Assembly: GCA_030427505.1 (NCBI GenBank)
Contig: JAUICH010000001.1
Location: 248,001 to 312,000, forward strand
DNA: 64,000 bases
Direction: 5' to 3'
Source of the DNA: Verrucomicrobiia bacterium
GTDB taxonomy: Bacteria; Verrucomicrobiota; Verrucomicrobiia; Verrucomicrobiales; DEV007
The notes below the pieces were generated by a model, which was not told the origin of the DNA, did no database searches, and saw nothing but the letters and a program-made list of their open reading frames with translations. Shown here one piece after another: positions 46,278-55,267 of the stretch; the stretch's first letter is position 1, and each line of letters opens with the position of its first letter. The position numbers and the translations under genes were made by a program.

Positions 46278-47861
46278 ATGAAACACCCGCTTCGTTTTTT
46301 GCTATTGCTGCCCCTGTGCGTCCTGGCTCTGGCCAACCTGCCTGCCCAGGCCGCTGAAACGCCAAACATCATCATCATCCTGGCGGACGACCAGGGCTTT
46401 GGCGATGTGAGCGCGCTGAATCCGGAATCGAAAATTCCCACGCCGCACGTCGACCGCCTGGCGAAGGAAGGGATGGCCTTTACCGATGGGCACACCTCTT
46501 CCTCCGTCTGCACGCCGACGCGTTACAGCCTGCTGACGGGCCGTTACCACTGGCGCAGCCGCCTGCAGAGAGGCGTGCTCGGTGGGTTTTCCCGGCCCCT
46601 CATCACGCCTGACACTTTGACTATTGCCGGGCTCTTGAAGCAGAAGGGCTATCACACTGCCTGCGTGGGCAAGTGGCACCTGGGGATGGACTGGCCGTTG
46701 AAGGGCGGCGGCTACGCGGACGACCAGGGGAACTTTGGTAAGATTGCTGATTTTCCGGACGCCTGGAATGTCGATTATGAAAAACCCATCGCCAATGGAC
46801 CGACCGCCCGGGGGTTCGACTACTACTTCGGCATCAGCGCCTCGCTGGACATGTTTCCTTATGTCTACATTGAGAACGATCACGCCACGCAACCCGCCAC
46901 GGTGGAGAAAGCCTTCCACAGGCCCGGCCCGGCGGCGGAAGACTTCGAAGCCGTGGACGTCCTGCCCCGCCTGACGGACGTGGTGTTGGACTACATTGGC
47001 GAGCGCGCGGCTGACGCGAAAGCTGGGAAGCCCTTCTTTCTCTATTTCCCGCTGAACGCACCCCATACCCCCATCGTGCCGACGGAGGAATGGGTGGGAA
47101 AAAGTGGGATCAACATCTATGCGGATTTCGTGCTGCAGGTGGACGAAACCGTGCGCCAGGTGCTGGAAGCACTGGACAAGAACGAGTTGACCAATGACAC
47201 GCTGATCGTCTTCACCACGGACAATGGCTGCTCCCCGGCGGCGAAAATAAACGAGCTTCAGGCCGCCGGTCACGAGCCTAGCTATATTTACCGCGGACAC
47301 AAGGCGGACATATTTGACGGCGGACACCGCGTGCCTTTCTTGGTGCGCTGGCCGGGTCACGTAGCACCGGGAACCCGCTCGGCACAGCTGGTCAGTCAGG
47401 TGGACCTGATGGCCACGGCGGCGGACATCGTGGGCGTGCCGCTTCCGGAGAACGCCGGGGTGGATAGCGTGTCCATCCTGTCCGCCATGTTGGGAACGGA
47501 TAAGGAACCGATCCGCGAAGCCCTGGTCCACCAATCCATCAATGGCGCCTTTGCCATTCGCCAAGGCGATTGGAAGCTGAACCTTTGCCCCGGCTCCGGC
47601 GGCTGGAGTTCCCCCCGGCCAGGTAGGGAAGATCTCTCCGGCTTGCCGAAGTATCAGCTCTACAATATGGCGGATGATCCGGGCGAGACGAACAATCTCC
47701 AGGCGGAGCATCCTGACATCGTCGCGAATCTGGAAGGCCTGCTGCGCACCTATATCGACCGGGGCCGTTCCACGCCGGGTCCCGATCAGGAAAACGAGGT
47801 GCCGGTCGAAATGGTGAAACCCATTGCCAAGGCACCGGCCAAGAAGCTGAAAGATCCTTGA
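46278..47861 (+). CDS. secreted S1-family sulfatase
   Basis: The start at 46278 (MKHPLRFLLLLPLCVLALA) yields 527 residues beginning with a signal peptide that ends near PAQAAET. The metal site is PNIIIILADDQGFGD. The formylglycine site is C78 in C-T-P-T-R followed by YSLLTGRY. GKWHLG and VFTTDNGCS are the other active-site stretches. The length and motif order match arylsulfatase-A/GalNAc-sulfatase-like enzymes. The tail is Lys/Pro-rich. It stands alone. Confidence 0.94.
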   Translation: MKHPLRFLLLLPLCVLALANLPAQAAETPNIIIILADDQGFGDVSALNPESKIPTPHVDRLAKEGMAFTDGHTSSSVCTPTRYSLLTGRYHWRSRLQRGVLGGFSRPLITPDTLTIAGLLKQKGYHTACVGKWHLGMDWPLKGGGYADDQGNFGKIADFPDAWNVDYEKPIANGPTARGFDYYFGISASLDMFPYVYIENDHATQPATVEKAFHRPGPAAEDFEAVDVLPRLTDVVLDYIGERAADAKAGKPFFLYFPLNAPHTPIVPTEEWVGKSGINIYADFVLQVDETVRQVLEALDKNELTNDTLIVFTTDNGCSPAAKINELQAAGHEPSYIYRGHKADIFDGGHRVPFLVRWPGHVAPGTRSAQLVSQVDLMATAADIVGVPLPENAGVDSVSILSAMLGTDKEPIREALVHQSINGAFAIRQGDWKLNLCPGSGGWSSPRPGREDLSGLPKYQLYNMADDPGETNNLQAEHPDIVANLEGLLRTYIDRGRSTPGPDQENEVPVEMVKPIAKAPAKKLKDP

Positions 47862-48021
47862 GATCTGGAGCCAAGTTCCACTAAACCGGTGTTTTAGCAG
47901 TTGGTTGTTGTAGGATAACTGGCTTGTAACGAGCTGGTTATGGGGGGTGGTCGTTTTTGTGAGGGTTCTGGAGGGGAGCCGTGGTTCGTAACCTGTTTAT
48001 GAACCCCGTCCCCTCATACCC

Positions 48022-48741
48022 ATGAAAACAACCACCCTTATTGCAATTTTCGCTTCAGCCACCATCGGCATTGCCGGCGTGGTTCAAGCGCAGACGACCG
48101 TCACCAAAACCACCACGGTCGAGACCACGACCTACTCCGATGGCACGGTCACGGAGTTTGATCCCGATTCTGCCATCGTCGTGAAGACCAGCGCGGACGT
48201 CAAACCGGTGAGCTATCGGATTCACCAAGAGATCACCTACGTGAACGACCAAGGCGAACCAGTGAAAATGAGTTCCGTGGTGCCTGGCACGGTAGTGAAA
48301 GTCGATTATGTGGAAGAAGATGGCGAGTTGTTCGCCCGCCGCGTCGTCGTTCCCGGCACGCCAGCCGTAGTGGATGCCGATGCCGTGGTGGAAGCAACTC
48401 CCGCGAGAATCACCACCGAAGAGGTTGAAAGCGTGAAGATTCAGAGCACGCCCACCGGCCTGAAAGCCACAAAGGTCGTGACCACGACGACGAAGGATGC
48501 TGTCGTCACCCGGCTGGAACCCGGCAAGGAAATCCTGGTCCATACCGTGGACAGCCCTGACGTCATTACCTATCGCCTGAAAGACGACACCGTCTTTGTG
48601 ACGCCGGATGAGGAAGTGGTCGAAATCCAGACCCTGTCACCCGGCACACCCGTCACGGTTTACTATGACACCACGGACGACGACACGCGGATCGTGAGGA
48701 AAGTCGTCGTGCAGGAACTGATTGCCGGTCCAGGGCGCTAA
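48022..48741 (+). CDS. exported protein with two internal beta repeats, unknown function
   Basis: The 239-residue product has a signal peptide (LIAIFASATIGIAGVVQAQ). The mature protein contains two copies of a ~68-residue unit. The first starts TVTEFDPDSAIVVKT and ends ELFARRVVV. The second starts VVTRLEPGKEILVHT and ends RIVRKVVV. Each has a SYRI/TYRL strand and a PGT(V/P)V(K/T)V(D/Y)Y strand. A Thr/Val-rich linker joins them. The family is not recognised. Small beta-barrel or SH3-like units in the periplasm are likely. A terminator follows at 48781. Confidence 0.75.
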   Translation: MKTTTLIAIFASATIGIAGVVQAQTTVTKTTTVETTTYSDGTVTEFDPDSAIVVKTSADVKPVSYRIHQEITYVNDQGEPVKMSSVVPGTVVKVDYVEEDGELFARRVVVPGTPAVVDADAVVEATPARITTEEVESVKIQSTPTGLKATKVVTTTTKDAVVTRLEPGKEILVHTVDSPDVITYRLKDDTVFVTPDEEVVEIQTLSPGTPVTVYYDTTDDDTRIVRKVVVQELIAGPGR

Positions 48742-48780
48742 GCCTTGGGGCAATCCTTCAATCAATTGATCAACCCTCCT

Positions 48781-48823
48781 AGAAACCCGGTGTGCCCGCG
48801 GCTGAAGCGAGCGCCGGGTTTCT
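48781..48823 (+). terminator. Rho-independent terminator after the repeat-domain protein gene
   Basis: AGAAACCCGG (48781-48790) pairs with CCGGGTTTCT (48814-48823). The T-rich TCTTTTCCC follows. The GC core is in the middle and the T tract directly after the stem, which is a classical arrangement. Confidence 0.8.
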
Positions 48824-48891
48824 TCTTTTCCCTCGGGGCAGAAGAAAGGATCGGGCAGCACAGCAGGGCCGGTCAAGACCGAAAGGCACCG

Positions 48892-49347
48892 CTACGACGA
48901 AGGCTCGCTGTCTAATATGTTGGCCGGTTTCCCAGGGACGTTGGACTCACCCGTTTCGAGGTTCAGTCCACTTTGCTTTCGCCATTGTTGCAACCGTTCT
49001 TGCAACCGTTCCCGTTGCGCTTCGTCCAAGAACTGATTGATGCGCGGGATGTATTCTTCGACAAAGAGGCGGTCGGTTCTCTCCCGGTATTCCTGGCGCA
49101 TCCGCCAACGTTTTTCCAAGCCTTCCGCCACGATGGGTTGCAACTGTTCGCGTTGCTCTTCGGAAAGGTCCAGGAAACCGGACAAGTGATTTGTAATGAA
49201 GCGCTGGGAAGCTTCGGTATGCCAGTTTTCCGCTTTCCGGGCAAAATTGGCGACCATTATCAGGCAAAGGAGGAAGCCGAGCACAAACCCCACGCCCAGC
49301 AGGGCGGACAGGCCGCAGCCGATGGAGAACTTTCGTTTCAGACCCAT
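48892..49347 (-). CDS. membrane-anchored Spy/CpxP-like periplasmic helical protein
   Basis: The 151-residue product has one N-terminal membrane segment (GLSALLGVGFVLGFLLCLIMVA). A long helical periplasmic domain follows, with LDLSEEQREQLQPIV (LTxxQ-like motif) and FLDEAQRERLQERLQQW, the pattern of Spy/CpxP/heavy-metal-sensor proteins that bind unfolded or metal-stressed proteins. It lies 30 bp behind the anti-sigma candidate. It is therefore likely part of the same envelope-stress operon. Confidence 0.7.
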   Translation of the reverse strand: MGLKRKFSIGCGLSALLGVGFVLGFLLCLIMVANFARKAENWHTEASQRFITNHLSGFLDLSEEQREQLQPIVAEGLEKRWRMRQEYRERTDRLFVEEYIPRINQFLDEAQRERLQERLQQWRKQSGLNLETGESNVPGKPANILDSEPSS

Positions 49348-49377
49348 GCGAGTTTCTAAAGGAAGGTTTGGATGATC

Positions 49378-49698
49378 TTAAAACGAACCAATGGAGAAAT
49401 ACTCGGTCAGTTGGCTCACGGCGTCGTAGGAAAACGGACTCAGGGATGTGCCGGAGGAAAACCACAACCAGGCACCGAGAACGATGGCCACGGGCGCGAG
49501 GCTCGCCGCGCCGCCCCAGGCCCAGCGTTGCAGCTCATCCCAGAAGGAGAGGACGTTCTCCCTTCCCGCCGCACTCGTCTCACGCAGGCGGGCCATGAGG
49601 CGGGTTTCGAAACCGAGTTCCGCGCGGGAGGTGTCCGGGGTGTGCTCTGCCGCCAGCCGTACTAGGGACTCAAAGTCAGGTTGGTGAGGTGAGTTCAT
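49378..49698 (-). CDS. putative membrane anti-sigma factor
   Basis: The 106-residue product has a cytoplasmic N-terminus (FESLVRLAAEHTPDTSRAELGFETRLMARLRE) and one membrane segment near residues 64-82 (ASLAPVAIVLGAWLWF). A short outside tail follows. It starts inside the sigma gene's stop as ATGA, the usual coupling of an ECF sigma factor to its anti-sigma. The zinc-binding HxxxCxxC of ZAS anti-sigmas is absent, so the mode of regulation is unclear. Confidence 0.7.
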   Translation of the reverse strand: MNSPHQPDFESLVRLAAEHTPDTSRAELGFETRLMARLRETSAAGRENVLSFWDELQRWAWGGAASLAPVAIVLGAWLWFSSGTSLSPFSYDAVSQLTEYFSIGSF

Positions 49699-50306
49699 GG
49701 TTTGAGTTGGAATCTGGTTTCGTAGATTTGCCGCATCTTTTTGCGCGCCCGGTGGGCCCGCACTTTAACGTTGGATTCGCTGAGACCGGTCAGGCCAGCC
49801 ACTTCTTTCACGCTTTTTTCTTCCAGGTCTAACAAGGTTATCACCAGCCGGTCTTCCGGCTTCAATTGTTCAAGGAGTTGGCGGACGGTGTCCCAAGCGT
49901 CTCTCCGCCTGCGGGTAGCGTCTGTTTTGGGAGGGCTGGCCGCCGTGTGGCCGCCGTCTGGTGGGGTTTCGTCCACCAGCACTTCGTGTTCGCGTCTTTT
50001 TCGGTTTTTGCGGAGAAAATCATAACAAGTGCGCACCGCGATCTTCATGATCCAGTGCTCAATAGGGGCGTCCCCCCGGTAGCCCGCCAGACCTTTCCAC
50101 ACGCGGAGGAAAATGTCCTGCGCCAGGTCATCCAACTCGTGCCGGTCCCGGGCAAAGCGCGCCGCCGTGGCAAAAGCCCGCGTACGGTAGCGCCCCACGA
50201 GCAGGCTGTAGGCCGCCTCGCTTCCCGCCAGAGTCTGTCTGACCAGTTCTTCATCCGGGTCATCCGTCACGGAAATGGTGTAGCTGATTTCCGTTCTTCC
50301 CTTCAA
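49695..50306 (-). CDS. ECF-type sigma-70 factor (RpoE-like)
   Basis: The 203-residue product has region 2 as ELDDLAQDIFLRVWKGLAGYRG and IEHWIMKIAVRTCYDFLRKNR. Region 4 is DRLVITLLDLEEKSVKEVAGL followed by SNVKVRAHRARKKMR. These are typical of RpoE/SigW-like ECF factors at standard length. It starts a three-gene unit with the anti-sigma and the Spy-like protein, which suggests an envelope-stress response. Start choice is uncertain by about 12 codons. Confidence 0.93.
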   Translation of the reverse strand: MKGRTEISYTISVTDDPDEELVRQTLAGSEAAYSLLVGRYRTRAFATAARFARDRHELDDLAQDIFLRVWKGLAGYRGDAPIEHWIMKIAVRTCYDFLRKNRKRREHEVLVDETPPDGGHTAASPPKTDATRRRRDAWDTVRQLLEQLKPEDRLVITLLDLEEKSVKEVAGLTGLSESNVKVRAHRARKKMRQIYETRFQLKP

Positions 50307-50553
50307 GCCAGGGACGCGAACGGGTTCCGTCTTTCATCTTCAATTCGTCACTTCAACGGGAGAAGACGCGCGGGTAAAAGGGATGGTTACAAAATGAAGC
50401 GACCCGTGACCCGGGGCGTGGCCGTTGTCTTCTTGGTTGCGGCGTCAGGGGCTTTCGCGGGCGCCCCAGGAAACGCTTCTCCTCAAAACGGCTACCGGGG
50501 ACCGCCAGAATTTCCAGCGGTCCCCGGCCATTTCCTCCGTGTTTGGGAAAATT

Positions 50554-50995
50554 GCGAAACGAATCTCGTAAGCCGAATTTTGTTCCACCGGCCCGGAGGC
50601 TAGCGGGACGATCATTTATCTAGCCCCCGCCGAAGCGGGAACTCCCCACCTAACGGCGGGGTGCGACTATTACCCGGGCTTATCCCGCCGGAGCGGGGCC
50701 GGGCAGGCGGCCCGTTTGCCCTGTTCTGTCTTGCACCGCACGGGGTTTTTCCTGCCTCCTTGGTTGCCCTTGGAGCGGTGAGCTCTTACCTCGCCATTTC
50801 ACCCTTACCGTTCCCCGGGCCGAAGCCTGGAGAGGGCGGTTTATTTTCTGCGACACTGTCCGTCCACGGGCGTTTTCACGGCCCGCGTCCCCCGTTTTCA
50901 CAGGGCATGCTGCCTTATGGTGTCCGGACTTTCCTCTAGCCCCGCTCCTCCCCGAAGGAAGGAGGCGACCAGCGATCGTCTCCGACTCATTTCGC
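50554..50995 (-). ncRNA. rnpB: RNase P RNA (M1 RNA)
   Basis: On the reverse strand the 5' end GCGAAATGAGTC pairs over 12 bp with the 3' end to form P1. The universally conserved blocks appear in order: GAGGAAAGTCCGGACACC (CR-I), GGCAGCATGCC, GCAGAAAATAAACCGCC, AGGTAAGAGCTCACCG (CR-II/III area), GTGCAAGACAGAACAG, TAGATAAATGATCGTCC (CR-V) and ACAAAATTCGGCTTACGAG. The length of about 442 nt fits a type A RNA. It processes tRNA 5' ends with RnpA. Confidence 0.96.
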
Positions 50996-51325
50996 GAAGA
51001 GGACTATACGGTTCCGAGCGGTCCGTTGCAACTGGCCTTACCGATTGTCCGCTTGGCGCTCGTACTCCTGAGGGCCAAGGTGGTCCTCGACCTCCGGGGT
51101 CCGAGCCGGACTGGCAGGAAACTCGCGGACCGGGATAACCCTCAAGGACGGAGGAAGCGCTGTTATAAAGAGAGAGGAATACTGAGAGTGCAGGAGGCGG
51201 CGTTGAACTATCGCTCTGGTTGAGTGGCCGTTGGGGCGCTTCGTGAACGCGCTCGGAGATCGCGTCCCACCTTCAGCCGCGAACCTTGATTGGCGATTCG
51301 AGACCTTTCGAGACCTTGTTCGCTC
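50996..51325. other. intergenic region upstream of rnpB containing repeat copy B
   Basis: This 330-bp gap between the FtsK/EssC-like gene end and rnpB should hold the rnpB promoter close to 51000-51076. The repeat element at 51077-51273 fills most of the rest. No gene is seen on either strand. Confidence 0.6.
51077..51273. repeat. inverted-repeat element, copy B (197 bp)
   Basis: It starts AAGGTGGTCCTCGACCTCCG, identical to copy A at 42466, and ends CGGAGATCGCGTCCCACCTT, with three differences from copy A. The two ends of B are themselves imperfect inverted repeats (16 of 20 positions). The interior differs from copy A in length and sequence. It contains no gene. Confidence 0.65.
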
Positions 51326-54300
51326 CTACGTCGCCACAGGCGCTTCCGTCCCGTGCAATTCCGTCAGGCTTTGCCCGGCTTCCTCCAGCCAGTCGTGACC
51401 CGGCAGGGCATAGGGCCGGAAGGTTTCCAGGTAGCCTTCCTGCTCGTTGTAGAACAGGGCGCGGTTTAGGCCGAGGTCGCTGGCCTTGGGGCTGTCGATG
51501 AGGCTGGCGGAATCGTTGGCGCTCATCTGGAAAAGCACCCGCATTTCGAACTCGGACAGGGCTTTCCGGCTGAGGAAACGGTTCAGGTTGTTGTAGGTGT
51601 CCAGCGCCAGCACCAGGTGATAGCCGTGGGAGGGGCCCTCGGTGATCAAGTCGTTGAGCGCCGCGCCGGGGTCGGCGGAAGATTCGGTGTCGTCCATGGA
51701 AAAGCCGAAGTCTTCTTCGAACTTCAGTTTCTTGAAACGCTGTAGGCCAAAGACAAACAGGAACCGGGCAGGGACTTGGCTGGAAGCACCCGAGTCGTCG
51801 CCAGCGCGTTGCTTCATTTCAGCGGCGAGTTCCACGATGGCGTCCGCCGCATTGTTGCCCCGGTAGAGTTCGATGGTCTGGGGAACGGCCGCGATGGCGC
51901 GGTCCAGGAAATCGCGATAGGGAGAGTCCGGCGCGTTGCCGTCCAGGACCATGAACTTCACGCCGTCTCGCGGGTACTGCGCGGAGAGTCCCACCAGTCC
52001 GGCGGCGAAGATGGCCAGCGCGGCTTCCTCGCGCTGGCCCACGATGAGCAGGTTGTTCCCGCTCTGGCGGTGGAACACGGCTTCCGTCGGGCCCTTGATG
52101 GAGTTGGGCGCGCCCAGCCAGAGGTGCGCCGCGCCCGGCATTTCCGCGGGCCTGGCCGTCAGGGCCTGGCGCATGACGTGGTTTTCGCGGATCTCCGCCG
52201 GCGCATTGCCTTCGAAGACGATGGGGCCGGGATAGTTCCGGCCCGTGGCGTCCGCCAGGCTGCGAGCTTTGGTCAGGTATTCGTCGCGTTCGTCATCTCC
52301 CAGCCACACGACCTGGAAGGGACTGTTTCCTTCCAGCGCCCCGGCGGCATCGTTATAGATGCCCTCGCCCGGACGGGTCAGTAGGCGCGGGGCGGGGTTG
52401 TTGTCGTCCATGATGAGATAGGCGTCCGCTTCGTTGCATTGAAGGGCGATGCGGATGACCATCTGGCCGAAAGTGGTCCGGGCTAGCGTATAGGCTCCGC
52501 CTAAAGTCTGGGAACCCAGCAGGACGTGGATGCCAAAGGCGCGGCCCTGGCGCACGATGCGGTCCAGCAGCACGGCGGCGTTTTGGGAAATGCGGTCGTC
52601 TTCCACGAAGTATTCCTGGAACTCGTCAATCATTAGGAGCGAGCGGGGCATGGGCTCCGTGCCGCCGGCTTTCTTGTAGCCCGCGATGTCCTGAACCCCG
52701 AGTTTCCGGAAGATGTCTCCACGGCGTTTCAGTTCCTCATCCACGCGCTGGAGGACGGACAGGGCGAATTCGCGGTCCGACTCGATGGCCACCACCTTCG
52801 CGTGGGGTAGGTGGTGCGTGGCATAACACTTGAACTCGACCCCTTTCTTGAAGTCGATGAGGTAGAAATCCACCTGATCCGGGCTGCACCAGAGGGCCAG
52901 ATTCGTGATGATGACGTGAAAGAGCGTGGACTTACCGGAACCGGTTTTCCCCGCGATCAACGCGTGCTGGCAGGTGCCCTTGCCGATGGACAGGTACTGT
53001 AGCTTGGTGGCGCCGGTGCGGCCGATGGGAACGTTGAGTTCCTTCGTCGTGTCCTCGGTCCAGTAGGCTTCGTTTTGGGGGATGACGTGGGAGAAGGGCA
53101 CCTCCACCCGGCTGGAATCGATGCTGGCCTTGCCGATCTTCTGTATCAGCTCGGTGCTCAGGGCCGGGTCCGGCGGAGCGTCCAAGGTGATCTTGGCGCC
53201 TTGGCGTGGCTCGCCCGCGAGCAGGGCGCTTTCCTGCCCGGCTTTCATCCAGACGCTGTTGGCCTTCAGTTCGTTGCCAACATTGTCGTAGGGCGATTTC
53301 TGCCGCCGGTCCCAGTGCAGCAGGGTATAGACCCCGCAGCGGGCGCCGCTGGTGGCGATGCTGAGAAGGTGTTTCGCGGCGACTTCGCTGAAGCTGTTTG
53401 GAAAGTCCGCGACGACGAGGAACTGGTACTTCTCGGCGATAGTCCCAGCTTTCTCGTTGTACTCCGCGATGGTGGCGTACTCATTGCGGAGGTACATCTG
53501 GATGACCTTTTCCATGTGCTCGTTCAGCTCGCCCAGGCGCTGTTCCATTTGACCGGTCTGGGTCCAGATGCGGCTGTGGATCAGCGATTCCTCGAAGTCC
53601 GCCAGGTGCATGACCCCGGCGAAGTTCTCGCCCAGGCCCACGGGATCGAGAATGGTGAAGCTGACCCGTCCGGGAGGCGCCAGGCTCAGGATGCGGAGAA
53701 TGACGTTGTTCAGCGTGCTCACGGCATCCGCCCGGCCCTTTTCACCCGTCTCCAGCAGCAGCGAACCTTGTTTGGGCAGAGTGAGGGACAGGGGCAACTC
53801 TAGGTCCGCCGGTCCGGGCAAGGCCAGGCGCTCGTCTTTCGGACAACCGTTCGCCAGCTCCGGCACGCTGATGTGAAAGGTAGCAAACCGCGCCGCCGCG
53901 GCGAAGTCCCGGGGCGGACTCCAGTCTTTCCAGTTTTCCGGAATCCAGGCGGGGCAGCAGGCAGCGGCCTGTTCGTTGGCTTCGGCCACGGCTGTGTAGA
54001 GAGGAGTGATCTCCTGGCGCCAGTCCTCTTCCAGCTTAGCCCAGTTCGTTTCGTAGTCGGAAGTCAGCTGAGCCACCTTTTCGTCGCGCGCCGCTTGGGC
54101 CTGGTTCAGTTGGTCTTCTCCCTGGGCTTTCAATTCCGCCAGGCTGGAGGACTTCTCCGGATCGATTTTCGCGGCGGCTTCGTGGTGCTGCCGTTCGTTG
54201 GTGGCCAGGGCGCGTTGCAGGCGGCCGTCGATCTCCTTGGGGCTGGATTCCCGCAGCTTGGCGACTTCGCTGGCGGATTGTTTCCATTCTTTGTCCAGCT

Positions 54301-55267
54301 GGCTGACGTAGCTTTCGTGGCCGCTTACGAGGGCTTCGGAACGTTGCTGGTAGCGGGTTTCGAACTCCGTGGCGCAGGCATCGTGCAGGCGCCGGGCCGT
54401 GGCCACCAGCCGGGCCAGGGACGTGGCGGGTGCGTTGCTCCGGGCCCGGCCGGTCAGGTAGATCAGGAACAACGCCGCGACACTGGCGCCCAGCGAAATG
54501 CCGAGCGTGGTGTAGGAAGGCGCGGGAAAGTCAAAGTTCGCCGCCAGTGGAATCACCGCGCCGTGGCCCAACACCAGGAGGATGAACAGCAGAGAAAAGG
54601 GCAGGAACTTGAAGAAAGACGGAAGAAAGCGTTGCCGGAAAAAGGACAGCTCGTGCTGGGCCTGAGCGATCAGACTTTCCAGTTGCTTCACCAGTTCCGG
54701 TTCGCTGGCGGTAAGGTCAGGTTCCAGGGCGGGATCCTTCCGCGCCTGCGCCATTTTCCGGCGATAAACGGGGTAGCCGCCGAAGGCACGGCGCGTGTGG
54801 GTTTCCAGCGCGCGGAGGGTCTTCGCGTGACCGGCCAGGGCGGCCCGGTGAGTCTGGAGGGCCTCGGTCAAGGCCGCCAACTCCGCTTCCTGCTGACGGC
54901 TGGACGTGATGACTTCTTTTTGCAGGTGGTACTTCCGTCCTCCTTCCTGTTTCCGGATTTCGGTCAGGAGAAACTGCTTCGCGGCTTTGTGCGCCCGGTT
55001 GATCCGCCTGGCGCGGTTCTGGTATTTGGCTTCGGTCTGTTCCCGCCGGGATTCGTAGAGCGCTTCGGTCTCGGACAAGGTGGAAGCGCGTTGTTCTTCG
55101 AGTTCCCGCAGCGTCTCCTCGTGCTCTTCCTTGGTGGTGGAAAGGCTGAGCCGGTAGGCGCGGGTCAACTGCTCTTCGCGGGCGGAAAACTTCCGCACCG
55201 TCTCCCCGAGGCGGCCGATCAGGTCCAGCGTTTCGTCCACGGCGGGGGGGTTAGTGTTCTTCTTCAC
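51326..55267 (-). CDS. membrane-anchored FtsK/SpoIIIE-EssC-like ATPase of a type VII-like system
   Basis: The 1313-residue product has an N-terminal coiled coil (about residues 25-165), two membrane segments (about 221-241 and 253-272) and a second coiled coil (about 290-430). The FtsK/SpoIIIE ATPase follows. Walker A is G773-KTGSG-K779-S780, and Walker B is LLMIDEFQ near 874. GSQTLGGAYTLARTTFGQMV and a DDNNPAPRLLTRPGEG loop come next. A further P-loop-like domain near 1075 reads IVGQREEAAL and has lost GK(S/T), as in the degenerate terminal domains of EssC/EccC. There are no FHA domains. The gene overlaps the 73-residue WXG-like gene by 17 bp. Confidence 0.88.
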   Translation of the reverse strand: MKKNTNPPAVDETLDLIGRLGETVRKFSAREEQLTRAYRLSLSTTKEEHEETLRELEEQRASTLSETEALYESRREQTEAKYQNRARRINRAHKAAKQFLLTEIRKQEGGRKYHLQKEVITSSRQQEAELAALTEALQTHRAALAGHAKTLRALETHTRRAFGGYPVYRRKMAQARKDPALEPDLTASEPELVKQLESLIAQAQHELSFFRQRFLPSFFKFLPFSLLFILLVLGHGAVIPLAANFDFPAPSYTTLGISLGASVAALFLIYLTGRARSNAPATSLARLVATARRLHDACATEFETRYQQRSEALVSGHESYVSQLDKEWKQSASEVAKLRESSPKEIDGRLQRALATNERQHHEAAAKIDPEKSSSLAELKAQGEDQLNQAQAARDEKVAQLTSDYETNWAKLEEDWRQEITPLYTAVAEANEQAAACCPAWIPENWKDWSPPRDFAAAARFATFHISVPELANGCPKDERLALPGPADLELPLSLTLPKQGSLLLETGEKGRADAVSTLNNVILRILSLAPPGRVSFTILDPVGLGENFAGVMHLADFEESLIHSRIWTQTGQMEQRLGELNEHMEKVIQMYLRNEYATIAEYNEKAGTIAEKYQFLVVADFPNSFSEVAAKHLLSIATSGARCGVYTLLHWDRRQKSPYDNVGNELKANSVWMKAGQESALLAGEPRQGAKITLDAPPDPALSTELIQKIGKASIDSSRVEVPFSHVIPQNEAYWTEDTTKELNVPIGRTGATKLQYLSIGKGTCQHALIAGKTGSGKSTLFHVIITNLALWCSPDQVDFYLIDFKKGVEFKCYATHHLPHAKVVAIESDREFALSVLQRVDEELKRRGDIFRKLGVQDIAGYKKAGGTEPMPRSLLMIDEFQEYFVEDDRISQNAAVLLDRIVRQGRAFGIHVLLGSQTLGGAYTLARTTFGQMVIRIALQCNEADAYLIMDDNNPAPRLLTRPGEGIYNDAAGALEGNSPFQVVWLGDDERDEYLTKARSLADATGRNYPGPIVFEGNAPAEIRENHVMRQALTARPAEMPGAAHLWLGAPNSIKGPTEAVFHRQSGNNLLIVGQREEAALAIFAAGLVGLSAQYPRDGVKFMVLDGNAPDSPYRDFLDRAIAAVPQTIELYRGNNAADAIVELAAEMKQRAGDDSGASSQVPARFLFVFGLQRFKKLKFEEDFGFSMDDTESSADPGAALNDLITEGPSHGYHLVLALDTYNNLNRFLSRKALSEFEMRVLFQMSANDSASLIDSPKASDLGLNRALFYNEQEGYLETFRPYALPGHDWLEEAGQSLTELHGTEAPVAT

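Noticed and set aside
50394-50603. Possible small exported protein beginning MKRPVTRGVAVVFLV
   Set aside because: It has a signal-like N-terminus, but its 3' half lies inside the rnpB gene, and no conserved motif or terminator supports it.
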